Notes under the pieces: generated by a model
What the model was told of the DNA's origin: nothing
The model's database searches: none
Seen by the model: only the letters and a program-made list of their open reading frames with translations
Source of the DNA: an uncultured Muribaculaceae bacterium
GTDB taxonomy: Bacteria; Bacteroidota; Bacteroidia; Bacteroidales; Muribaculaceae
Length of the DNA stretch: 25,386 nt
Reading direction: 5' to 3'
Assembly (NCBI GenBank): GCA_910588035.1
Contig: CAJUPY010000029.1
Coordinates: 1-25,386, forward strand
Shown: piece after piece, positions 1-5,869 of the stretch
How the letters are laid out: the number at the start of each line of letters is the position of its first letter
Position numbering within the stretch: the stretch's first letter is position 1
Translations under genes and position numbers: made by a program

Positions 1-423
1 CAGTACGACGATGTGGCCGCAGAGCATCGATGACCACGACATCTGTCTGGGACGGGATCGCGGACACGGTCGTCCGACTCAGTACGACGATGTGGCCGCA
101 GAGCATCGATGACCACCGACATCTGTCTGGGACGGGATCACGACCACGCCGATGCGGTCGTCCGACTCAGTACGACGATGTGGCCGCAGAGCATCGATGA
201 CCACGACATCTGACAGGGACGGGATCGCTGACACGGTCGTCCGACCCAGTACGACGATGCGGCCGCAGAGCATCGATGACCACGACATCTGTCTGGGACG
301 GGATCACGACCACGCCGATGCGGTCGTCCGGCAGGACGACGATTTAGCAGTAACCGGGTATGCCGGAGGCATGCCCGGTACAAACGGATCAAGATTATGG
401 CGTCCGGTCGAGGACGCCGATTG
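1..423 (+). repeat. Repeat array A (right part): four tandem units plus right end block
   Basis: Four units beginning CAGTACGACGATG start at 1, 80, 168 and 247. Unit lengths alternate 79, 88, 79 and about 88 bp, because units 2 and 4 carry an extra CCACGCCGATG-like stretch, so the higher-order period is about 167 bp. The array ends with the block seen in arrays B and C: hairpin 323-340 (GTCGTCC/GGACGAC), hairpin 354-378 (CCGGG...CCCGG) and hairpin 399-418 (GGCGTCC/GGACGCC), then GATTG. The left end lies outside the window. The open frames here are by-products of the repeat and have no recognisable protein features. The array is read as a BIME-like (clustered REP) element because of its link to the transposase at 2679. 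Confidence 0.85.
354..378 (+). repeat. REP-like core hairpin, array A right end
   Basis: CCGGGTATGCC, a 3-base loop GGA, then GGCATGCCCGG. The sixth pair is T.G on this strand and C.A on the other. It is preceded by AGTAA. The same hairpin occurs at 2160, 2596, 3229, 3528 and 25103. Confidence 0.7.
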
Positions 424-460
424 AGTCACAGTGTGGCCACACCCACACCGTGAAAACACA

Positions 461-493
461 AAAAAACCGGCCACATCATCACGATGCGGCCGG
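461..493 (-). terminator. Intrinsic terminator of the 515-1885 gene
   Basis: Read on the minus strand, CCGGCC-G-CATC, loop GTGAT, GATG-T-GGCCGG forms an 11-pair stem with one G.U pair and is followed directly by a run of T (A461-466 on the plus strand). It starts just past the stop codon at 515. Confidence 0.85.
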
Positions 494-514
494 CATTGCT
501 TATGGGATTATTTC

Positions 515-1885
515 TTATTTGCGGATAACTTCCTTGGTCACCTTGTTGCCACGTTTAACGATGTAGAGACCGTTTTCGGGATTGGCAACCTGAACACCCT
601 GGAGGTTGTAGTAGACGGGAGCTGCGTCAACATCGTCGATCTCGATGCCTTCGACAGCACCGTTGGGATCTTCGAAACCTTCTTCAGCGAGAACATATAC
701 GCCGAGACCGTTGCAGCACTTGAATGTGGTGATATAGACACCTTCCTTACCGTTCTTGTCGGTATATTTGCGGGTGTCAAGACCGTGGATACGTACACCA
801 CCGTCTGAGAGAAGACCCATACCGCCTTCGGGGAATGACCAGAGGCCTTTCATCTCGCTATACTCGAAACCTTCACCGAAGTAACCGATCTGAGCCATAC
901 ATGGGTTGGGATTGACATACTGGTTGAGAGAGTAAACGACGAAGTTGTCGCTCTTGATGCTGAGCTCGGCAACACCGTTGGTACCGACTGCCGGAATGAT
1001 GACATCAGGCTGCTCTTCTTTGACAATCTGGTTGAAACCGCCGATCATCGCGCCGCTCATGTTGTAGAGCGAGGGGCAAGATGTGAAACCGTCGATGTAG
1101 AATGTCTCACCGGTGAACTCCTCATCTTTGACGAATTTAGCTACAGGAGCCGTACCCCAGTCGGTAATGCCTGCGGGATAGGTTTCGATGGGAGCGTCAG
1201 AGTCGATATACCAAACGGGGTCACCTTCAAATGCGCCTACCCATGTGTCTGTACCTTTGGCTTTTGTAAAACGGATAGCCGCGAGACCTGCTGTTGCGGG
1301 AACAGCTACATACTGACCGATGTTTTCTTTACCGGTGATGTCACCGATCACGTTGAAATAGTCGACACGGTAAGATGCTGCAGTGAGGTTTTCAGAAGCC
1401 TGAATGTCGATGACACCTTGAGGGGTCATGACACCGGTTGCGAGGTCGACAGTGTAGAGAGTCTGGGCATTTTTCAAAAGATCAGATGCAAACGATGCGA
1501 CATAAAGGTTGTTGTAGTCATCGACACCAACCTGGTTGGCACACAGTGTACCCGATAGGTTCTCACCGTTGACGGTCAGCTGAACGGCACCTAAGTATTC
1601 ACCTGATGCGAGATCAAATTTCAGGAGTGAACCTTTGGCAGAGTTACCGATGATGATCATGTCATTGTAGATACAAGCCGTACGGCAGGTTGCTCCGTCA
1701 TTAGATTTGAGAAGCGGAGTATTTTCCCATACGGCGGGATTCTGGTTCAAGCAGGTGAGCCAGCGGTTGGTGAAAGTGTAAGACTTTTCACCTTCGGTAA
1801 ATTTCTCATACTTGGCTGCGTCAGTAGCTGCAAAAGCAGAAGTGGCTGTCAGTAATGCAGATGCAAGAAGTAAAGATTTTTTCAT
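515..1885 (-). CDS. Secreted protein of unknown function with type IX-like C-terminal tail
   Basis: A 456-residue protein I do not recognise. Residues 1-20 form a signal peptide (MKKSLLLASALLTATSAFA). The middle is rich in aromatic, Asp and Gly residues with repeated short strand-like patterns (for example SLLKFDLASGEYLG and LYTVDLATGVM), as in a beta-propeller; that fold is inference. Residues 424-456 carry YYNLQGVQV, then NGLYIV and a Lys/Arg-rich end, resembling the Por/type IX sorting domain. The same tail is on the amidase at 21156-24956. It likely acts outside the cell or on its surface. The gene stands alone, with its own promoter and terminator, between arrays A and B. The start is chosen because the signal peptide begins there. 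Confidence 0.85.
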   Translation of the reverse strand: MKKSLLLASALLTATSAFAATDAAKYEKFTEGEKSYTFTNRWLTCLNQNPAVWENTPLLKSNDGATCRTACIYNDMIIIGNSAKGSLLKFDLASGEYLGAVQLTVNGENLSGTLCANQVGVDDYNNLYVASFASDLLKNAQTLYTVDLATGVMTPQGVIDIQASENLTAASYRVDYFNVIGDITGKENIGQYVAVPATAGLAAIRFTKAKGTDTWVGAFEGDPVWYIDSDAPIETYPAGITDWGTAPVAKFVKDEEFTGETFYIDGFTSCPSLYNMSGAMIGGFNQIVKEEQPDVIIPAVGTNGVAELSIKSDNFVVYSLNQYVNPNPCMAQIGYFGEGFEYSEMKGLWSFPEGGMGLLSDGGVRIHGLDTRKYTDKNGKEGVYITTFKCCNGLGVYVLAEEGFEDPNGAVEGIEIDDVDAAPVYYNLQGVQVANPENGLYIVKRGNKVTKEVIRK

Positions 1886-1970
1886 GCGTAATGTTGTTTT
1901 ATAGGGTTATTGAATGGTAATTTTTCTATATTACTTAGTTGTAAGCGTCATCCGGTTAGATTTGACTTCG

Positions 1971-2000
1971 CTAAGATAGACATAGTTTTTCACTTGCAAA
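1971..2000 (-). promoter_or_regulatory. Probable promoter of the secreted-protein gene
   Basis: On the minus strand TTTG (2000-1997), 18 bases, TATCTTAG (1978-1971). This is one base off the Bacteroidota -7 consensus TAnnTTTG, with a spacer one base short. It would give a leader of about 80 bases to the ATG at 1885. The remaining AT-rich stretch 1886-2110 shows nothing else I can name. Confidence 0.45.
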
Positions 2001-2159
2001 CAATTTTTATCATAAAAATATGAAAAAGATAATTAATAAATGTTAACCATGGGTGCGATGTCATAACCGTCTGCCTCCGTAAGCATGCCATAGAATGAAT
2101 GCCGCAATGTGACTCAATCGGCGTCCTCAGCCGGACGCCCTCCCACACGGGGCTACCAT

Positions 2160-2185
2160 CCGGGCACGCCTCACGGCGTACCCGG
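2160..2185 (+). repeat. REP-like core hairpin, array B left end
   Basis: CCGGGCACGCC, loop TCAC, GGCGTACCCGG. The sixth pair is a C.A mismatch. It is followed by TTACT, the complement of the AGTAA before the right-end copies. Confidence 0.7.
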
Positions 2186-2595
2186 TTACTGCTAAATCAT
2201 CGTCCTGCCGGACGATCGTGATGCTCCCGCCTCTATGCCTCCCGGGCTGCCACGCACCTATCTCCCTGACATCCGTCAGGATGTGATCACGGACTCGCCG
2301 GAACGGTCGTCCGACCCAGTACGACGATGTGGCCGCAGCGCACCTACACCCCCGGACATCAGTCAGGGACGTGATCGCTGACACACCGGAACGGTCGTCC
2401 GACCCAGTACGACGATGTGACCGCAGCGCACCTACATCCCCCCGACATCTGTCAGGACGTGATCGCTGACACGGTCGTCCGGCATGGTCGTCCGACTCAG
2501 TACGACGATGCGACCGCAACGTATCGATGACCACGACATCTGTCAGGACGTGATCGCTGACACGGTCGTCCGGCAGGACGACGATTTAGCAGTAA

Positions 2596-2620
2596 CCGGG
2601 TATGCCAAAGGCATGCCCGG
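2596..2620 (+). repeat. REP-like core hairpin, array B right end, next to transposase 3' end
   Basis: CCGGGTATGCC, loop AAA, GGCATGCCCGG, preceded by AGTAA. It lies 59 bases beyond the transposase stop codon, in inverted orientation to the copy at 3229 on the upstream side of that gene. Confidence 0.7.
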
Positions 2621-2641
2621 CACGAAACGAATCAAAATTAT

Positions 2642-2661
2642 GGCGTCCGGTCGAGGACGCC
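2642..2661 (-). terminator. Outer end-block hairpin, possible transposase terminator
   Basis: GGCGTCC, six-base loop, GGACGCC. Read on the minus strand from the transposase, the stem is followed by ATAATTTT, so it could end that transcript. The same hairpin with similar flanks sits at 399-418 and 3574-3593, where it is simply the array end, so the terminator role is only a possibility. Confidence 0.35.
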
Positions 2662-2678
2662 GATTGGAGCACTCCGGC

Positions 2679-3125
2679 CTACACTTCGCCTGACACGACA
2701 GCATCATCGATTCCTGCCTCACGGAGCATCTGCCGCAACTCATCGGCAAAACTCAACCTACAGTGATGTTGTCTCTGATTAATGATATATTGACGCCTGA
2801 CCTCACGCAACGAAGCATCGACCGAAAACGCAGCATAGCCCTCGGCCCACTTGTCCCAATGTTCGAAATGCCTGTTCACAGACAAGAACTTACTCGTTTC
2901 TGATTTTAAGATCTTTATATAGTCTGCAACAGCCGTCTTTGCAGGGATATCACACAAAATGTGCACATGGTCGGGCATACCGCCGATACGTCTTATTTTT
3001 ATGTCTCGACCTGTAGAGAAATCATATATGAATTTGTACAATTCACGTTCATGCTCGCTATTGATAACGCGCATGCGGCGATAGGTGCCGAAAATTATGT
3101 GATATGTCAGGGCAGTGTAACTCAT
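2679..3125 (-). CDS. REP-associated / IS200-type Y1 (HUH) transposase
   Basis: A 148-residue single-domain protein. It has the HUH motif at H53-V54-H55 (MPDHVHIL), the segment WDKWAEGYAAFSV typical of IS200/IS605 TnpA, and a candidate nucleophile Y113 in RRQYIINQ. All catalytic residues are present, so it looks active. Enzymes of this family cut single-stranded DNA at hairpins through a phosphotyrosine link. No TnpB accompanies it. It sits between two hairpin-rich arrays (B ends 13 bases past its stop, C begins 58 bases before its start), the arrangement of a RAYT with its REP/BIME elements. A plain IS200-type element with the array ends as its termini is the alternative. The start is MSYT, the usual beginning of such proteins. 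Confidence 0.88.
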   Translation of the reverse strand: MSYTALTYHIIFGTYRRMRVINSEHERELYKFIYDFSTGRDIKIRRIGGMPDHVHILCDIPAKTAVADYIKILKSETSKFLSVNRHFEHWDKWAEGYAAFSVDASLREVRRQYIINQRQHHCRLSFADELRQMLREAGIDDAVVSGEV

Positions 3126-3129
3126 ATCG

Positions 3130-3160
3130 CAAATATATGACGTATCTTTCGATAATGCAA
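3130..3160 (-). promoter_or_regulatory. Transposase promoter, giving an almost leaderless transcript
   Basis: On the minus strand TTG (3160-3158), 20 bases, TATATTTG (3137-3130), an exact match to TAnnTTTG. Only four bases (CGAT) separate it from the ATG at 3125, so transcription would start at or next to the start codon. Confidence 0.6.
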
Positions 3161-3228
3161 GATTTTAGCAGTTTATTTTATTCAATCGGCGTCCTCAGCC
3201 GGACGCCCCCACGGGAGAGTGTCACCAT

Positions 3229-3254
3229 CCGGGCACGCCTCACGGCGTACCCGG
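3229..3254 (+). repeat. REP-like core hairpin, array C left end, upstream of transposase
   Basis: CCGGGCACGCC, loop TCAC, GGCGTACCCGG, followed by TTACT. Identical in stem and loop to the copy at 2160. Confidence 0.7.
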
Positions 3255-3527
3255 TTACTCGGTAATCATCGTCCTAACGGACGATCGTGACGCCCCCCGA
3301 CTCTATGCCTCCCGGGCTGCCGATGTGGCCGCCACACATCGGTGACCCCGACATCTGTCAGGATGTGATCGCAGACACGCCGATGCGGTCGTCCGACAGG
3401 ATGATCGTGACGCCCCCACGACTCTATGCGGCCCGGGCTGCCACGCACCTACGCCACCGACATCAGCCTGGACGTGATCGCGACCTCGCCGATGCGGTCG
3501 TCCGGCAGGACGACGATTTAGCAGTAA

Positions 3528-3552
3528 CCGGGTATGCCAAAGGCATGCCCGG
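3528..3552 (+). repeat. REP-like core hairpin, array C right end
   Basis: CCGGGTATGCC, loop AAA, GGCATGCCCGG, preceded by AGTAA. Identical to the copy at 2596. Confidence 0.7.
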
Positions 3553-3620
3553 CACGAAACGGATCAATTTTGTGGCGTCCGGTCGAGGACGCCGATTATA
3601 CCTCACCGACCCGTCATATT

Positions 3621-3651
3621 AAAAAAGAAGGAGCGAGCCGCAGCTCGCTCC
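3621..3651 (-). terminator. Intrinsic terminator of xerC-hpf
   Basis: On the minus strand GGAGCGAGC, loop TGCG, GCTCGCTCC forms a perfect 9-pair stem (3651-3630), followed by TTCTTTTTT. It lies ten bases past the hpf stop codon. Confidence 0.9.
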
Positions 3652-3660
3652 CCGGTAGGG

Positions 3661-3954
3661 TTATTTCTTGTTCTTTATTTTCTCAAGCTGACGCTCGATA
3701 GCGTCAAAGCAGTTGTCGACGGCCTCCTCGAAGGTATCGGCCACCTTGGTCGACACAAATTCGCCGTCGTGGGGCACGATCACCTTTATCACCGCCTCCT
3801 TGTTCATTGCGGTCTCAGGCTTCACTACCTTGAGATTTACATCAATATATGAAATTGTCTGGTTGCGACGTTCGGTTTTCTCAGCCTTTTTGTTGATATA
3901 GGCGGTCAGACGTTCTGAGATGTCGAAGTGGACAGGGTTGATTCTTACTTCCAT
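3661..3954 (-). CDS. hpf: Ribosome hibernation promoting factor, short form (HPF/RaiA family)
   Basis: A 97-residue protein covering only the S30AE-type N-terminal domain (MEVRINPVHFDISERLTAYINKK...), without the C-terminal dimerisation domain of long HPF. The family binds the 30S decoding region and silences ribosomes in slow growth. The pattern of strand, helix, strands and a final helix (FEEAVDNCFDAIERQLEKIKNKK) fits. It starts two bases after the xerC stop codon and has a strong AGGAGG six bases before the ATG; the motif lies in the last codons of xerC. Such a motif is rare in Bacteroidota genes. It is likely co-transcribed and translationally coupled with xerC. Confidence 0.92.
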   Translation of the reverse strand: MEVRINPVHFDISERLTAYINKKAEKTERRNQTISYIDVNLKVVKPETAMNKEAVIKVIVPHDGEFVSTKVADTFEEAVDNCFDAIERQLEKIKNKK

Positions 3955-3956
3955 GG

Positions 3957-4862
3957 TTATCCTCCTTTTCTTTTTGCCCGGGGGTGGGCGAGTTGATAAT
4001 TCTGTTTAAGATCTCTAAAGGTTATGTGGGTATAAACCTGTGTGGTTGCGAGCGATTTGTGGCCCAACAGCTGCTGCACGGCCGATAGTTCGGCCCCGTT
4101 GTTGAGCATGTCGGTGGCGAATGAGTGGCGCATGACGTGGGGAGACAGCCTCGCGGCATGGACACCCGCCTCTTTCAGAGTTGAATTGACGATGTTGTAG
4201 ACATATTTCGCATAGAGACTCTCTCCGTCGTCCTTGACGAAGAAGGTGTCGGCCGGAGCCGCTATGTCTCGTGAGCGCAGTCTGCGATAAGTCTCGATCA
4301 TGGTTGTCAGTTCGTTGCCGAAAGGAATTATTCTCTCCTTATTACGTTTTCCCAACACTTTTAGTTCGCCTCTGACGGTGTCAACATTGCGGTCGAGCAG
4401 CGTCAGCAGTTCGTTGCGACGCATTCCGGTTGTGTATAGCATCAACATAATCAACCGGTTGCGCACATCGTTGAAAGAGTCGGTGTCAACCGGGCTGTCA
4501 AACAGTTTTTTTGTCTCACCCGGCGGAATGTAGGTGGGCAACGGCGACGGAATCTTGGCCGGCGTCAGTTCGGCTGCAGGATTTGCCTCCAGCGCGTGGC
4601 GTTGCATCATGAACCGGTAGAACGCCCTCAGCGACTGCACCTTGCGTCGCATGGTAGCCGCCGACAGGGTGGTTCGCGACGACTCATAGGCCAGCCACGC
4701 CCTGAGGTCAGAGACGGTCACGTCACACGGGTCGAAGCCTTGCCGACCACCGTCTGTCGACCATTCGCGCCACTGCTCGAGGTCGGTCTGATAAGACAAA
4801 ACGGTGTGAACTGAATAATTCAGCTCACACCGCATATATGTCAAAAATTCCTCGATAAACAT
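3957..4862 (-). CDS. xerC: Tyrosine recombinase of the XerC/XerD family
   Basis: A 301-residue protein with an N-terminal SAM-like core-binding domain (about 1-88) and a C-terminal catalytic domain (about 105-295). The catalytic set is complete: R148 (TGMRRNE), K172 (VLGKRNKE), H242 and R245 (SPHVMRHSF), H268 (LLGHKS) and nucleophile Y277 (TQVYTHI). Length and motifs match chromosomal Xer recombinases, which resolve chromosome dimers at dif, rather than phage integrases. XerC rather than XerD is a guess from annotation habit. First gene of a two-gene unit with hpf. No dif-like site was recognised in the window. Confidence 0.9.
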   Translation of the reverse strand: MFIEEFLTYMRCELNYSVHTVLSYQTDLEQWREWSTDGGRQGFDPCDVTVSDLRAWLAYESSRTTLSAATMRRKVQSLRAFYRFMMQRHALEANPAAELTPAKIPSPLPTYIPPGETKKLFDSPVDTDSFNDVRNRLIMLMLYTTGMRRNELLTLLDRNVDTVRGELKVLGKRNKERIIPFGNELTTMIETYRRLRSRDIAAPADTFFVKDDGESLYAKYVYNIVNSTLKEAGVHAARLSPHVMRHSFATDMLNNGAELSAVQQLLGHKSLATTQVYTHITFRDLKQNYQLAHPRAKRKGG

Positions 4863-4924
4863 GGCTATCGTCGTTTAAGTGTCTCAGGGCATCAAGGCAA
4901 CGCCTTTCTCCCTCTGCTCAAACG

Positions 4925-4956
4925 CGAATATAGCCGATTATTTCGGAATCTCCAAA
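4925..4956 (-). promoter_or_regulatory. Probable promoter of xerC-hpf
   Basis: On the minus strand TTTG (4956-4953), 20 bases, TATATTCG (4932-4925), one base off TAnnTTTG. The leader to the ATG at 4862 would be about 60 bases. It lies between the rpsU stop and xerC; no convincing terminator for rpsU was seen. Confidence 0.5.
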
Positions 4957-4983
4957 TAAAAAAGGAGAAATCTTCTATATTTC

Positions 4984-5175
4984 TTATTCCTCAACCGAAC
5001 GGAGTTTCTGCACGTAGACCGCTTTCATCATTTTCTTGCGGTTGGTGACAGAGGGTTTTTCGAAAGCCTGACGGCTGCGGAGTTCTTTTACGATTCCGGT
5101 TTTTTCGAATTTACGTTTGAATTTCTTGAGAGCTTTTTCGATGTTTTCGCCTTCTTTTACTTGTACGATGATCAT
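4984..5175 (-). CDS. rpsU: 30S ribosomal protein bS21
   Basis: A 63-residue, Lys/Arg-rich protein starting MIIVQVKEGENIEKALKKFK, which is the family signature, with the usual C-terminal basic helix. It binds the small subunit near the 3' end of 16S rRNA. Length is normal for Bacteroidota. The leader is A-rich and has no Shine-Dalgarno sequence, unlike the strong one reported for rpsU in Flavobacterium. It is a single gene with its own promoter. Confidence 0.96.
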   Translation of the reverse strand: MIIVQVKEGENIEKALKKFKRKFEKTGIVKELRSRQAFEKPSVTNRKKMMKAVYVQKLRSVEE

Positions 5176-5226
5176 TTTTGTTTGTTATAATTAGTTTTGT
5201 TATTGTCGTTTATGCGTTTAGCGCGG

Positions 5227-5257
5227 CAAAATTACGAATAGTTTTCGACCTGACAAA
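5227..5257 (-). promoter_or_regulatory. rpsU promoter
   Basis: On the minus strand TTTG (5257-5254), 19 bases, TAATTTTG (5234-5227), a full match to the Bacteroidota sigma-ABfr consensus. The leader to the ATG at 5175 is about 48 bases. Confidence 0.75.
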
Positions 5258-5320
5258 ATAAAATATGATGATTTTTTGCATGTAAATCACGATAACGGCC
5301 GAAAAATCGCCTTGAAAGCA

Positions 5321-5839
5321 TCACTCCCCGGTGTACCATTTGGAGTACATCAGGTAGTTTTTCGCGATTTTCACATTCATTTCCTTAGCTTTCTCGGGCT
5401 CTACCATTTTGATGAATTTTGCCGGCGCGCCACCCCACAGCTCGTTGGGGCCGATCACCGTTCGCGACAAAACGACCGAACCGGCAGCCACAAGGGCACC
5501 TTCGCCGACAACGGCATCGTCCATGACCACGGCTCCCATGCCGATCAGGGCATAATCGCGGATCTTGGCTCCGTGAATCGTCACATTGTGTCCGATCGAG
5601 ACATGGTCGCCGATCTCGATTGTCGATTTCTGATAGAGGGTGTGCAAGACCGAACCGTCCTGGATATTCACTCCGTTGCCGATCTTGATCGAGTTGACAT
5701 CACCGCGGATGACGGTGTTGAACCAGATGCTGCATTCGTCGCCGATGACCGTGTCACCGATGATCGTGGCGTTCTCGGCCAGAAAACAGTCGCGGCCGAT
5801 TTGAGGCGTAAAGCCCCTGACAGGTATTATAAGTGCCAT
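5321..5839 (-). CDS. Gamma-carbonic-anhydrase-like hexapeptide protein
   Basis: A 172-residue left-handed beta-helix protein made of hexapeptide repeats (IGDTVIGDECSIW, VNIQDGSVLH, IGDHVSIGHNVTIHG, LIGMGAVV). The three expected zinc histidines are present: H66, H84 and H89. Family members include CaiE/PaaY-like and YrdA-like proteins; some are active gamma carbonic anhydrases, others have no proven activity. The final helix (KAKEMNVKIAKNYLMYSKWY) is typical. It lies 30 bases after the aminopeptidase gene and probably shares its transcript. The specific substrate cannot be told from sequence. Confidence 0.88.
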   Translation of the reverse strand: MALIIPVRGFTPQIGRDCFLAENATIIGDTVIGDECSIWFNTVIRGDVNSIKIGNGVNIQDGSVLHTLYQKSTIEIGDHVSIGHNVTIHGAKIRDYALIGMGAVVMDDAVVGEGALVAAGSVVLSRTVIGPNELWGGAPAKFIKMVEPEKAKEMNVKIAKNYLMYSKWYTGE

Positions 5840-5869
5840 TATATCTGTTGTTTAATTGATTAATCTACA

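Larger units (their letters stand above)
2115..2666. repeat. Repeat array B, complete, with inverted end blocks
   Basis: Bounded by CAATC at 2115 and GATTG at 2666. The left block has hairpins at 2120-2139 (GGCGTCC/GGACGCC), 2160-2185 (CCGGG...CCCGG) and 2199-2216 (ATCGTCC/GGACGAT). The right block is its reverse complement in layout: 2565-2582, 2596-2620, 2642-2661. The core has one unit starting GGACGATCGTGATG at 2210, then three units starting CAGTACGACGATG at 2317, 2405 and 2498 (spacings 88 and 93). The first core unit is array-C type and the later ones array-A type, so the core is a mixture. The right block ends 13 bases from the stop codon of the transposase gene. Confidence 0.85.
3183..3597. 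repeat. Repeat array C, complete, with inverted end blocks
   Basis: Bounded by CAATC at 3183 and GATT at 3597. Left block hairpins lie at 3188-3207, 3229-3254 and 3268-3285; right block hairpins at 3497-3514, 3528-3552 and 3574-3593. The core is two units of about 120 bp starting GGACGATCGTGACGC (3279) and GGATGATCGTGACGC (3399), each with CTCTATGC and CCCGGGCTGCC. The last part (CGCCGATGCGGTCGTCCG) matches the long units of array A. It lies between the transposase promoter and the terminator of hpf. Confidence 0.85.

Noticed and set aside
152..424. Open reading frames on both strands within arrays A, B and C (for example 152-424, 2127-2534 minus, 3287-3622)
   Set aside because: They run across tandem repeats and hairpin blocks, have no promoter or family signature, and arise from GC-rich repeat sequence.
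5276..5863. Long antisense frames opposite the gamma-carbonic-anhydrase-like and aminopeptidase genes
   Set aside because: They are shadows of well-supported minus-strand genes with full catalytic motifs.
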